A stretch of 64,000 bases of DNA from JAJXXT01 sp963764465 (GTDB lineage Bacteria; Pseudomonadota; Alphaproteobacteria; Acetobacterales; Acetobacteraceae), in NCBI GenBank assembly GCA_963764465.1, contig CAVXSO010000001.1, forward strand, positions 186,001-250,000. The letters run 5' to 3'. A program made the position numbers and the translations under genes. Of the stretch, positions 52,682 to 61,062 are shown piece by piece (position 1 is the stretch's first letter; each line of letters begins with the position of its first letter). The notes beneath the pieces were generated by a model. It had not been told where the DNA came from and did not search any database. It worked only from the letters and a program-made list of their open reading frames with translations.

Positions 52682-55159
52682 CTAGTCCGACGCCGCCTTC
52701 TTCTCGAGCCCGTCGATATTGACCGCGTCGACGGCGGCCCTGTCAGCGCCCGCGATCGGCTTCACCTCGATCGTGATCTGCTTGATCGTTCCGGAAAACG
52801 AAGCGGGTGTCTGGTATTCTTCGGTGACCGGGGTTCCGAGATCCTCGCCGATATCAGCCCCCTCGTCCAACGAGAACGTGAAAGGCTGGGTCCGGTCGAT
52901 GCGGCCTTCGGCCATTTGGGTCTGGTCGACGGAGATGCGACCAAGCCCGCCCGATCCGGGTTTCCCGCCGTCATAGGCGAACTCGAAGCGCAGCACGTGC
53001 TCGCCGGGCGGCACCGCGCTCTTGGCCGCGATCTCGTAGCGCTGGATGCCGAGCCAGTTGTAGGTAAACCGCGGCCGGCCATCCTGCATCCACAGGCTCC
53101 AGCCGCCGAACCTTCCGCCCTGGCAGAGCACCACGCCCGACGCGCCGGATGCTGGTATCGTCACCTCGGCGGCGATGGAGAAGGAGCGGTTCTTCACGTT
53201 GATGAAGGCGTTCTCCATAATCCCGGACATCCCCGGATAGACCGTAAGCGCGGTGCGGCCACCCATGAGATCCGGACGGCCCGCGGCGGCTGCGTTGAGC
53301 CGCTCGATCGACCGGTCGTCGATCGGCAGGACATGGTTCGCCTTCGCGACCTGCAGGAACAGTTCCTGCATTTGCTTCAACTTGGCGGGATTTGACGCGG
53401 CGAGATCGTGGCGGAGACTGAAATCGGCCCGCGTGTTGTAAAGTTCCCACTTGTCGGCGGCGAGGCTCGCACGCGGCTGAAGCTCCCACGGTGCTTTGTG
53501 AATCGTTCCGGCAAGCCAACCGTCATGATAGATGGCGCGGTTCCCGATGATCTCGAAATACTGCGTCAGATGCCTGTCGGGGGCATGGGGGGAGTCGAAG
53601 GTATAGCGCATGCTGACCCCCTGCATGGGGATCTGCTCGGTGCCGTTGACCGATTTCGGTTCCGGCAGTCCGGCGGCATCGAGGATGGTCTGGGCCACGT
53701 CCACGACATGGTGCCATTGCGAGCGAATTTCGTTCTTCGCCTTGATACCCTTTGGCCAGTGAACGACCATGCCGTTGCGCGTGCCGCCGTAATTGCTCGC
53801 GACCTGCTTGACCCAGGTGAAGGGCGTGTCGCCCGCCACCGCCCAGCCGGCGGCGTAATGATTATACGCCATCGGGCCGCCCAGCTGGTCGATCCGCTCG
53901 AGCTGGTACTCGAATGGCTCAGGGACGCCGTTGAAGTACGTGTTCTCGTTGAACACGCCATGGGCGCCGCCTTCGGCGCTCGCTCCATTATCGCCGACGA
54001 TGTAGAAGATGAGCGTGTTGTCGAGCTGTCCCATCGCCTGAATGGTCTCGACGAGGCGGCCGATCTCGTGGTCAGCGTAGGCGGCGAAGCCCGCGAACAC
54101 CTCCATCTGGCGCGCGAAGAGCCGCTTCTCGTCGGCCGAGAGTGAATCCCAGTCCTTGATGTACTCGGGTTTGGGTGCGAGCTCCGTTCCCGCGGGCACG
54201 ACGCCGAGCTTGATCTGCCTGGCCAGTGTCTCTTCACGCAGCTTGTCCCAGCCGGCGTCGAACTTGCCCTTGTATTTGCCGATCCATTCCTTCGGTGCAT
54301 GCAGCGGCGCGTGCGCGGCGCCAGGCGCGAAATAGAGGAAGAACGGTTTCTCGGGTACCAGCGACTTGACCGTCTGTACCCAGGTGACGGCCTGGTTGGT
54401 CATGTCGGTCATGAAATGGTAATCGGGGTCGTGCGGCGGCTCCACCTGGGCCGTGCCGTCGAAGATCAGCGGATGCCACTGATTGGTCTCTCCGCCGAGG
54501 AAGCCATAGAACTTGTCGAAGCCGGAGCGCGTGGGCCAGCGGTCGAACGGTCCCGCGGGGCTCAGCTCCCAGGACGGCGCCTCGTGGTATTTGCCGAACG
54601 CCGCCGTTCCGTAGCCGTTCAGGCGGAGTATTTCCGCGAGCGGCGCGATCGCGTTCGGACGCATCCCGGTATTGCCCGGGAAGGCTGTCGCGACCTCCGT
54701 GATTCCGCCCATGTTGTTCATGTGATGGTTGCGGCCGGTCAGCAGCGTCGTTCGCGTCGGCGAGCAGAGCGCGGTGGTATGAAACTGGTTGTACCGCAGC
54801 CCTTCGCCCGCGAGCCGCTCGACCGTCGGCATCTGGATCGGGCCGCCGAACGCACTCGACTGGCCGAACCCCATGTCGTCCAGCAGAACGATCAGCACGT
54901 TCGGGGCATTGGCTGGGGCTTTGACCTCGAAACGTCCCGGCGGAACAACATTCCGCGCGTCCAGAACGTCGATGGTCGGCGGCTTCGGTTCAGGGATCGG
55001 CAGGTGAGTGCGGTCGGGTGGAACCGCTGGGGAAGCCGCCACCGGTTTCGGCGACGGCGCCTGGCCCTGGGCCTGCGCTGTGCGAACGAAACCTGTCTCG
55101 CCCAGCGCGGCCATGAGCGCCGCCTTCGCGGTGGAGATAAATAGATCGCGACGGTTCAT
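52682..55159 (-). CDS. Tat-exported arylsulfatase
   Basis: This 825-residue type I sulfatase begins with a Tat signal (NRRDLFISTAKAALMAALGETGF...AQA). The sulfatase domain has metal-binding VLIVLLDDMGFGQ, the formylglycine precursor Cys132 in TALCSPTRTTLLTGRNHH, and FLYFAPGAAHAPLHAPKEW. A C-terminal beta-rich domain of about 200 residues follows. It releases sulfate from sulfate esters in the periplasm after a maturase converts Cys132. ATG 55159 follows AGGAAG; earlier ATGs in the frame lie outside the signal. The longer length is normal for this subgroup. Confidence 0.92.
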   Translation of the reverse strand: MNRRDLFISTAKAALMAALGETGFVRTAQAQGQAPSPKPVAASPAVPPDRTHLPIPEPKPPTIDVLDARNVVPPGRFEVKAPANAPNVLIVLLDDMGFGQSSAFGGPIQMPTVERLAGEGLRYNQFHTTALCSPTRTTLLTGRNHHMNNMGGITEVATAFPGNTGMRPNAIAPLAEILRLNGYGTAAFGKYHEAPSWELSPAGPFDRWPTRSGFDKFYGFLGGETNQWHPLIFDGTAQVEPPHDPDYHFMTDMTNQAVTWVQTVKSLVPEKPFFLYFAPGAAHAPLHAPKEWIGKYKGKFDAGWDKLREETLARQIKLGVVPAGTELAPKPEYIKDWDSLSADEKRLFARQMEVFAGFAAYADHEIGRLVETIQAMGQLDNTLIFYIVGDNGASAEGGAHGVFNENTYFNGVPEPFEYQLERIDQLGGPMAYNHYAAGWAVAGDTPFTWVKQVASNYGGTRNGMVVHWPKGIKAKNEIRSQWHHVVDVAQTILDAAGLPEPKSVNGTEQIPMQGVSMRYTFDSPHAPDRHLTQYFEIIGNRAIYHDGWLAGTIHKAPWELQPRASLAADKWELYNTRADFSLRHDLAASNPAKLKQMQELFLQVAKANHVLPIDDRSIERLNAAAAGRPDLMGGRTALTVYPGMSGIMENAFINVKNRSFSIAAEVTIPASGASGVVLCQGGRFGGWSLWMQDGRPRFTYNWLGIQRYEIAAKSAVPPGEHVLRFEFAYDGGKPGSGGLGRISVDQTQMAEGRIDRTQPFTFSLDEGADIGEDLGTPVTEEYQTPASFSGTIKQITIEVKPIAGADRAAVDAVNIDGLEKKAASD

Positions 55160-55469
55160 ATGCCACTTCCTCATCGCACCCGGGGGCTGCGCCCCGTCGC
55201 TTGTTTTCGCCGACATGTTTTCATGCCGAGCGCATCCGGACATGCGGGATCACGAATAGCAGCCATCGACAGGCCACGGAAGCTCGACGGCGCCAGGTAG
55301 CGTCGCTCGCGGAACGTTGTCGCGCGCTCCGGCCGGGCCCGTCGCCCGCCGCCTGCTGGGCCCAGACGTCACTATCGAGATCCCTGCGTTCGACGAGACC
55401 AACGCCAGCATCCGGCCAGTCCGCGCCGCCGCGGAAAAGACCAGGAAGTCCGTCGCGGCCCGAGCGGGC
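55160..55469. other. 310-bp non-coding gap between sulfatase and pyruvate kinase genes
   Basis: No gene, tRNA or clear terminator is seen. Open frames that cross it on both strands are extensions of shadows of the pyruvate kinase gene. It should contain the sulfatase promoter (near 55160-55260), but I cannot single out a pair of promoter boxes. Confidence 0.5.
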
Positions 55470-56903
55470 CTACTTCACATGCGCCACGCGCAGCGCGTTG
55501 GTGGTCCCCGCCTGGCCGAACGGAATGCCCGCGACGACCACAACCTCGGACCCGTGCGGCGCGAACCCCTCGGTCATCGCAATCCGCGTCGCCCGCGCGA
55601 CCGTCTCCGTCATCGAATGCGTATCGCCCACCAGCACCGCGTGCACACCCCAGCACACCGCGAGCCGCCGCGCGGTCGCCAGCTCCGTCGTCAGCCCCAG
55701 CACCGGTGCCTCCGGCCGCTCGCGTGCCACGCGCAGCGCCGTCGCCCCGGATGCGGTGAAGGCGCAGATGGCGGATGCCGAGATCGTGTGCGCGATTTGC
55801 CGCGCCGCCGCCGCGATCGCATCCGCGGTCACGGCCTCCGGCTCCGGCCGCGAGGCATCGATGCCCGCGCGCCAGCCCGGATCGCGTTCCACACGCGCAA
55901 CGATCCGGTCCATGATGTTGACCGCCTCGTAGGGGTACTGCCCGGCCGCGGTCTCCGCCGACAGCATGACCGCGTCCGCCCCATCGAACACCGCGGTCGC
56001 CACATCGCTCGCCTCGGCGCGGGTGGGGGCAGGGGCGCTGATCATGCTCTCCAACATCTGCGTCGCCACCACCACCGGCCTGCCGAGCAGCCGCGCCGCG
56101 CGCACAATACGCTTCTGCGCCAGCGGCACCTCCTCCGGCGGCAGCTCCACCCCGAGGTCGCCGCGCGCCACCATCACGGCATCGGAAAGTTGCAGGATCG
56201 CATCGAGGTTCTCGAGCGCCTGCGGCTTTTCCATCTTGGTCATGATCCAGGCGCGCCCGGCCGCGATCGCCTTCGCCTCCGCCACGTCCTCCGGTCGCTG
56301 CACGAAGGAAAGCCCGATGTAGTCGACGCCATGGTCGAGCGCGAAGGCGAGGTCCGCGCGGTCCTTCTCGGTCAGCGCCGGGATCGGCAGGGCGACGTCC
56401 GGCACGTTCACCCCCTTGCGGTCGGAGAGCGGCCCGCCGGTCACCACCTCCGTCTCCAGCCGGTCCTCGCGCTTGCGCACCACGCGCAGCCGCAGCTTGC
56501 CGTCGTCGAGCAGCAGCGTCGTGCCGATCCCCGCCGCCGCGATGATCTCCGGATGCGGCAACTGCACGCGGCGTGCATCGCCAGGCGTGGGGTTCAGGTC
56601 GAGCGTGAAACCCTGCCCGGTCTGCAGCGACACCCGCCCGGCCTGGAACCGGCCCACGCGCAGCTTCGGCCCCTGCACATCGGCGAGAATGCCGATCGGC
56701 CGGCCGAACCGCCTTTCGACCTCGCGGATCATCACGATCCGCGCCGCATGGTCCTCGTGCGTCCCGTGCGAGAAATTGAGCCGGAACACGTCCGCACCGG
56801 TCTGGTGCAGCTTCGCGAGCACCTCGGGGGTGGAGCTCGCTGGTCCGAGTGTCGCGATGATCTTGGTGCGCCGCCGACGGCGCAGCACGGGTCGGGATGT
56901 CAT
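55470..56903 (-). CDS. pyk: Pyruvate kinase
   Basis: This 477-residue enzyme transfers phosphate from PEP to ADP. It has RRTKIIATLGPASSTPEVL, FRLNFSHGTHEDH, the catalytic Lys/Glu region ITKMEKPQALENLDAIL-like (IMTKMEKPQALENL), DAVMVARGDLGVELPPEEVPLAQKRI and VMLSAETAAGQYP. The C-terminal effector domain ends AGTTNALRVAHVK. ATG 56903 with GAGGTGG in front is preferred; GTG 56912 also fits. It follows the glycerate kinase gene after about 10 bp, so the two form a short operon from glycerate to pyruvate. Confidence 0.95.
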   Translation of the reverse strand: MTSRPVLRRRRRTKIIATLGPASSTPEVLAKLHQTGADVFRLNFSHGTHEDHAARIVMIREVERRFGRPIGILADVQGPKLRVGRFQAGRVSLQTGQGFTLDLNPTPGDARRVQLPHPEIIAAAGIGTTLLLDDGKLRLRVVRKREDRLETEVVTGGPLSDRKGVNVPDVALPIPALTEKDRADLAFALDHGVDYIGLSFVQRPEDVAEAKAIAAGRAWIMTKMEKPQALENLDAILQLSDAVMVARGDLGVELPPEEVPLAQKRIVRAARLLGRPVVVATQMLESMISAPAPTRAEASDVATAVFDGADAVMLSAETAAGQYPYEAVNIMDRIVARVERDPGWRAGIDASRPEPEAVTADAIAAAARQIAHTISASAICAFTASGATALRVARERPEAPVLGLTTELATARRLAVCWGVHAVLVGDTHSMTETVARATRIAMTEGFAPHGSEVVVVAGIPFGQAGTTNALRVAHVK

Positions 56904-56913
56904 GGCGGCCACC

Positions 56914-58185
56914 TCATGCGACCAGGATAGCCCGGATATCGTTGACGTTGGTAAGCGTGGGCCCGGTCACCACCAGGTCACCGATCGGCGCGAACAGCGA
57001 ATAGGAATCGTGCCGCGCCAGCATCAGGCGTGGATCCAATCCCGCCGCCCGCGCCCGCGCGAGCGTATCGGGTGCGACGATCGCGCCGGCGGCGTCCTCG
57101 CTGCCGTCGATCCCGTCGGTATCGCCCGCCAGCGCCCAGATGCCGGCCTCGCCTCCCAGCGCCACCGCCAGCGCCAGCAGAAACTCAGTATTGCGCCCAC
57201 CCCGTCCGGGCTTTTCGTTGCCGATCGTCACCGTCGTCTCGCCGCCGGAAAGCAGCAATGCCGGACGCGCCACCGGCACGCCATGCGCACGCACGGATTT
57301 CGCGATCCCCGCCATCAGCGTCCCCGCCTCCCGCGCTTCGCCCTCCAGCGCATCCCCCAGGATCAGCGGCGCGACGCCGCGTGCGTGCGCAACGCCCGCC
57401 GCCGCCGCGAGCGCCATGGCGGGCGTCGCGATCATCCGCACATCCTCCGCGATGCTGCCGGGCTTCGGCGTCTCGTCGATACCCTGCTCCAACCGCCTCG
57501 CCGCCGCCGGCGGCAAAACAATCCCAAACCGTGCAACGATCTCGCGCGCATCCGCGTACGTCGTGAGGTCCGCGACCGTCGGGCCGGAGGCAATCACACC
57601 TGGATCGTCCCCCGGGACGTCGGAGATGGTCAACGTCACCACCCGCGCTGGTGCCGCCGCCGCCGCCAGCCTGCCGCCCTTGATGGCGGAGAGGTGCTTC
57701 CGCAGCGTGTTCATCTCCCCGATCGCCGCGCCCGATTCCAGCAGCGCCTTGTTCACCGCCTGCTTGTCCGCGAGCGTGAGCCCGGAGGCGGGCAGGGCGG
57801 CCAGCGCCGAACCCCCGCCCGAGACCAGCGCGATCACGAGATCGTCGGGCCCGAGCCCACGCACCGCCTGCAGCAGCCGCCTCGCCGCCGCCTCGCTCCG
57901 TGCGTCCGGCACCGGGTGGCGCGCCTCCAGCACCTCGATGCGCCGCGTCGGCACCCTGTGGCCCTCGCGCGTCACCACCACGCCGGAGAGATCTGCATCG
58001 GGCCACGCGGCCTCCAGCGCCTGAGCCATCGTCGCCGCGGCCTTGCCCATGCCCACGACGACGGCCCGCCCGCGCGGCTTCTCAGGCAGGTGCGCCGCCA
58101 GCACCGCACGCGGGTCCGCTGCCAGCACCGCGGCATTGAACGTGGCGCGCAGCACCTCGCGGGCGGTCCGGTCGTCGATGGCCAT
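56914..58185 (-). CDS. Glycerate 2-kinase (GckA/MOFRL family)
   Basis: This 423-residue kinase makes 2-phosphoglycerate from glycerate. The N-terminal domain has VVGMGKAAATMAQALE and DLVIALVSGGGSALAALP, and the C-terminal MOFRL domain has LLSGGETTVTIG, GRGGRNTEFLLALA and AGDTDGIDGSEDAAGAIV. With pyruvate kinase next to it, glycerate from glyoxylate or hydroxypyruvate breakdown would flow to 2-PG, PEP and pyruvate. ATG 58185 gives the usual N-terminus; ATG 58212 is in frame upstream. Confidence 0.92.
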   Translation of the reverse strand: MAIDDRTAREVLRATFNAAVLAADPRAVLAAHLPEKPRGRAVVVGMGKAAATMAQALEAAWPDADLSGVVVTREGHRVPTRRIEVLEARHPVPDARSEAAARRLLQAVRGLGPDDLVIALVSGGGSALAALPASGLTLADKQAVNKALLESGAAIGEMNTLRKHLSAIKGGRLAAAAAPARVVTLTISDVPGDDPGVIASGPTVADLTTYADAREIVARFGIVLPPAAARRLEQGIDETPKPGSIAEDVRMIATPAMALAAAAGVAHARGVAPLILGDALEGEAREAGTLMAGIAKSVRAHGVPVARPALLLSGGETTVTIGNEKPGRGGRNTEFLLALAVALGGEAGIWALAGDTDGIDGSEDAAGAIVAPDTLARARAAGLDPRLMLARHDSYSLFAPIGDLVVTGPTLTNVNDIRAILVA

Positions 58186-58283
58186 GCGCGCGCTGCCCTC
58201 CAGGTTGCCCAACGATGATCGCGGCGCGAGTATGGCGGACGAGGCGCGGACGCGCCATCTTGGGTGCGGTGGAGGAGGCGATC

Positions 58284-58604
58284 ATGACGGCACCGGATAT
58301 GGACGCGACGACGAGGACGGAGCTGGAGGCGGCGGCCTTCCGCGCGCTGGTCAAGCACCTGGGTGAGCGCACGGACGTGCAGAACATCGACCTGATGAAT
58401 CTCGCCGGCTTCTGCCGCAACTGCCTCAGCCGCTGGTACCGCGAGGCCGCGGAGGCGCGCGGCATCGCGCTGGCGGACCCCGACGCGCGCGAGATCGTCT
58501 ACGGCATGCCGTACAAGGAATGGCAGGCGAAATACCAGAAGCCGGCGAACGAGGAGCAAAAGGCCGCCTTCACGAAATCCCACCCCGCGCACGCCAAGGG
58601 TTGA
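58284..58604 (+). CDS. DUF1244 family protein
   Basis: This 106-residue small protein belongs to an alphaproteobacteria-rich family of unknown role. It is helical, with the conserved block VQNIDLMNLAGFCRNCLSRWY, which contains a CxxC pair, and EIVYGMPYKEWQAKYQ. Start ATG 58284 follows GGAGG. It is divergent from glycerate kinase and followed 68 bp later by the GapR-type gene. Confidence 0.9.
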   Translation: MTAPDMDATTRTELEAAAFRALVKHLGERTDVQNIDLMNLAGFCRNCLSRWYREAAEARGIALADPDAREIVYGMPYKEWQAKYQKPANEEQKAAFTKSHPAHAKG

Positions 58605-58672
58605 CCGCAACCATGCCCCCGCGTAGTCCCGCCCGCCCTGGCCGACAGCAGGAAGCAGCAAAGGGGAAGGCG

Positions 58673-58969
58673 ATGGCGCTGGATGCACCGCAGGCGGAAC
58701 GCAAGACTGGTGCCGGTAGTGCGGCAGGCGAAGGTTCAGGCACGTTCGCGGCTGAACTCCTGCGTGGGTATGTCGAGCGCATCGAGCGCCTCGAGGAGGA
58801 GCGCAAGGCCCTCGGCGGCGACATCCGCGACATCTACGCCGAGGCCAAGGGCAAGGGTTTCGACGTGAAGGTGATGCGTGCGCTCATCCGCATCCGCAAG
58901 CAGGAGCCCGCGGTGGTCGAGGAACAGGAATCCCTCCTCGATGTCTACCGCAACGCCCTGGGCATGTAG
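58673..58969 (+). CDS. gapR: DUF2312/GapR family DNA-binding protein
   Basis: This 98-residue protein matches the GapR group, a nucleoid-associated protein described in Caulobacter that wraps overtwisted, A/T-rich DNA and helps replication and chromosome segregation. Nearly the whole chain is the domain: LLRGYVERIERLEEERKALGGDIRDIYAEAKGKGFDVKVMRALIRIRKQE, ending in the family's helical tail. ATG 58673 follows GGGGAAGG. A start at 58613 would add 20 low-complexity residues. Confidence 0.92.
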   Translation: MALDAPQAERKTGAGSAAGEGSGTFAAELLRGYVERIERLEEERKALGGDIRDIYAEAKGKGFDVKVMRALIRIRKQEPAVVEEQESLLDVYRNALGM

Positions 58970-59040
58970 GCGCGGTCCGCTCCCCGGCATACCCTCCCGT
59001 CCCGCGACAGGTTCACGGATTTGTCCGAGGAAAAACCGGC

Positions 59041-60246
59041 ATGACCACGCCGCGCGCGAGTCCATACCGCGGTCTCTACGCCTATGCCTGGGACATCGCG
59101 GAACACGCGCCGGACGCCTTCGCCGCCGAGATACGCCGCCTGTCCGTGAACACGTTATGCCTGGCGTCGTCCTATCACGCCGGTAAATTCGTCCGCCCCC
59201 ACGGCCGGGGCGCACGCGTGATCTTCCCCGAGGATGGCACTGCCTATTTCTCCCCGCGCCCGGAGCGCTACGGCACGATCAAGCCGCAACGCGCCAGCAT
59301 CGTCGATGACGCAGGGGATCTCTTCGAAACCTACACCGCACGCACCGACATCGCGGTCACCGCCTGGACGGTGGTCCTGCACAACACCCGCGCGGGCCTC
59401 GCCCATCCCGGCTGCACCGCGCGCAATTGCTTCGGCGATCCCTATCGCTACAGCCTCTGCCCCGCGCACCCGGACGTCCAGGACTACGCCACCGCGCTCT
59501 GCGCCGACATCGCGGACCGCTACCCCGTCCGCGGCCTGGTGCTGGAAACGGTGGGCTGGATGGCCTACCGCCACGGGTATCACCACGAATTCGCGCTGCT
59601 CGGCGAGAACCCCTGGCTCGACACCATGCTCGGCCTCTGCTTCTGCGAGCACTGCGTCGCTGGTGCGGCACGTGCCGGCATCGGCGCGGCGGGCCTCAAG
59701 GAGCGCGTCGCCGCGCGCATCGATGCCTATCTTGCCGCGGCACAGGACACGCCCGCCGCCATCGGCGCACGCTGGGTCGAGAGCGACATCGTCGGGGATG
59801 CGGAACTCGCGGCCTTCCTGCGCTGGCGCTGCACCGTGGTGACGTCGCTTGTCGAGCGCATCCGCGAAGCCATGCGGCGGGATGCGGAGCTGTTTGTCAT
59901 CCCCTCGGTCCAGCGCCCGGCCGCCGCGGGCTGGATCGAGGGCGCGGACCTTCCCGCACTGGCCCGCGCCGCCGACGGCCTGGAAATCTGCTTCTATTAC
60001 CCGGACACCTCCAGCGCCGTCGCCGATCTCGGCGAGGTCCGCCACCGCGCGGGGACAGATGCGCGCATCCGCGCCGTCCTGCGGCCTGGTCCTCCCGACG
60101 CCGCGGAGGAAGGGATCTTCGCGCGCATGGTGGCAAGGCTCGGGGCATTCGGCGTGGACGGTTTCGGGTTCTACAATTACGGCCATGTGCGCGCCGCCAA
60201 TCTCGAATGGATCGGCCGCGCGCTAAGGGCACAGAGCGAAGGGTAG
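59041..60246 (+). CDS. Uncharacterised TIM-barrel-like protein, possible glycoside hydrolase relative
   Basis: This 401-residue cytosolic protein has no signal peptide. It reads like a (beta/alpha)8 sugar-active enzyme: GLYAYAWDIAEHAPDAF at the start, ASSYHAGKFVRP, LCPAHPDVQDYATAL, LVLETVGWMAYRHGYHHEF, and a CFCEHC cysteine motif often seen in putative glycoside hydrolases with a similar arrangement. ICFYYPDTSSAV-like and DGFGFYNYGHVR form the later strands. It starts 71 bp after gapR and ends 3 bp before an SDR gene, so the two work together. No function is assigned; the acidic residues in LETVG are catalytic candidates by inference. Confidence 0.75.
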   Translation: MTTPRASPYRGLYAYAWDIAEHAPDAFAAEIRRLSVNTLCLASSYHAGKFVRPHGRGARVIFPEDGTAYFSPRPERYGTIKPQRASIVDDAGDLFETYTARTDIAVTAWTVVLHNTRAGLAHPGCTARNCFGDPYRYSLCPAHPDVQDYATALCADIADRYPVRGLVLETVGWMAYRHGYHHEFALLGENPWLDTMLGLCFCEHCVAGAARAGIGAAGLKERVAARIDAYLAAAQDTPAAIGARWVESDIVGDAELAAFLRWRCTVVTSLVERIREAMRRDAELFVIPSVQRPAAAGWIEGADLPALARAADGLEICFYYPDTSSAVADLGEVRHRAGTDARIRAVLRPGPPDAAEEGIFARMVARLGAFGVDGFGFYNYGHVRAANLEWIGRALRAQSEG

Positions 60247-60249
60247 ACG

Positions 60250-61041
60250 ATGCGTCTGAAGGACAGGGTGGCCCTGGTGACGGGCGCGGTCGGCGGCATC
60301 GGCACCGCGATCGTCGATGTGTTCCTGCGAGAGGGGGCCGCGGTCATCCTCTGCGACAAGAAGGCGGAGGACGTGGAGGCGCGCGTCGCCGCGCTCAGGG
60401 CCGCGGGCGCGAAGGCCTTCGCCGCTCCCGCCAACATTGTCGACGGCGCGGCGCTGTCCGACGCGGTCGCCCGCGCGGTCGCGCAAACCGGCGATATCGA
60501 CATCGTCGTCGCCAACGCCTCCACGGGCAACAACGCGACGTCGCTGAAGAACACCGACGCCGCGACCTGGCGCAGCGACATCGCGGACAACGTCGCCGGC
60601 CAGTACAACACCGTCGCCACCGCCATCGAGCGGATGAAGCAGAGGCGTTCCGGCAGCATCGTGCTCGTGGGTTCGGTGAATGGCCTCGCCACGTTCGGCA
60701 ACCCCGCCTACAGCGCGGCCAAGGCTGCGCTCGTGAGCTACACGAGGTCGATGGCGACCGAATACGGCCCCTTCGGCATCCGCGCCAACATCGTCTGCCC
60801 CGGCACGGTGCGCACCCCGGCCTGGACCAGGCGCGTCGCGAAAAAACCCGAGATCTTCGAGAGCCTTCGCAAATGGTACCCGCTTGGCCGTGTCGCCGAG
60901 CCCGTCGATGTGGCGGAGGCCGTCGCCTTTCTCGCCTCGGATGCCGCGGGTTTCATCTCCGGCGCCGTGCTGCCCGTCGATGGCGGCCTCATGGCCGGCA
61001 ACCGCATCATGACGTCGGAACTGACACTGGACCCGATCTGA
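60250..61041 (+). CDS. SDR family oxidoreductase
   Basis: This 263-residue short-chain dehydrogenase has the Rossmann motif TGAVGGIGTA, NVAGQYN, the catalytic Ser in VLVGSVNG, Tyr/Lys in YSAAKAALVSYTRSM, and the usual C-terminal FLASDAAGFISGAVLPVDGG. It reduces or oxidises a hydroxyl/keto group with NAD(P)H. It begins 3 bp after the TIM-barrel-like gene, suggesting both act on the same (sugar or polyol) compound. Confidence 0.92.
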   Translation: MRLKDRVALVTGAVGGIGTAIVDVFLREGAAVILCDKKAEDVEARVAALRAAGAKAFAAPANIVDGAALSDAVARAVAQTGDIDIVVANASTGNNATSLKNTDAATWRSDIADNVAGQYNTVATAIERMKQRRSGSIVLVGSVNGLATFGNPAYSAAKAALVSYTRSMATEYGPFGIRANIVCPGTVRTPAWTRRVAKKPEIFESLRKWYPLGRVAEPVDVAEAVAFLASDAAGFISGAVLPVDGGLMAGNRIMTSELTLDPI

Positions 61042-61062
61042 CGCAGCGCGGAGCGACGGCTT

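Noticed and set aside
55317..56930. 537-codon plus-strand frame opposite pyruvate kinase
   Set aside because: Arg/His-rich antisense shadow of pyk.
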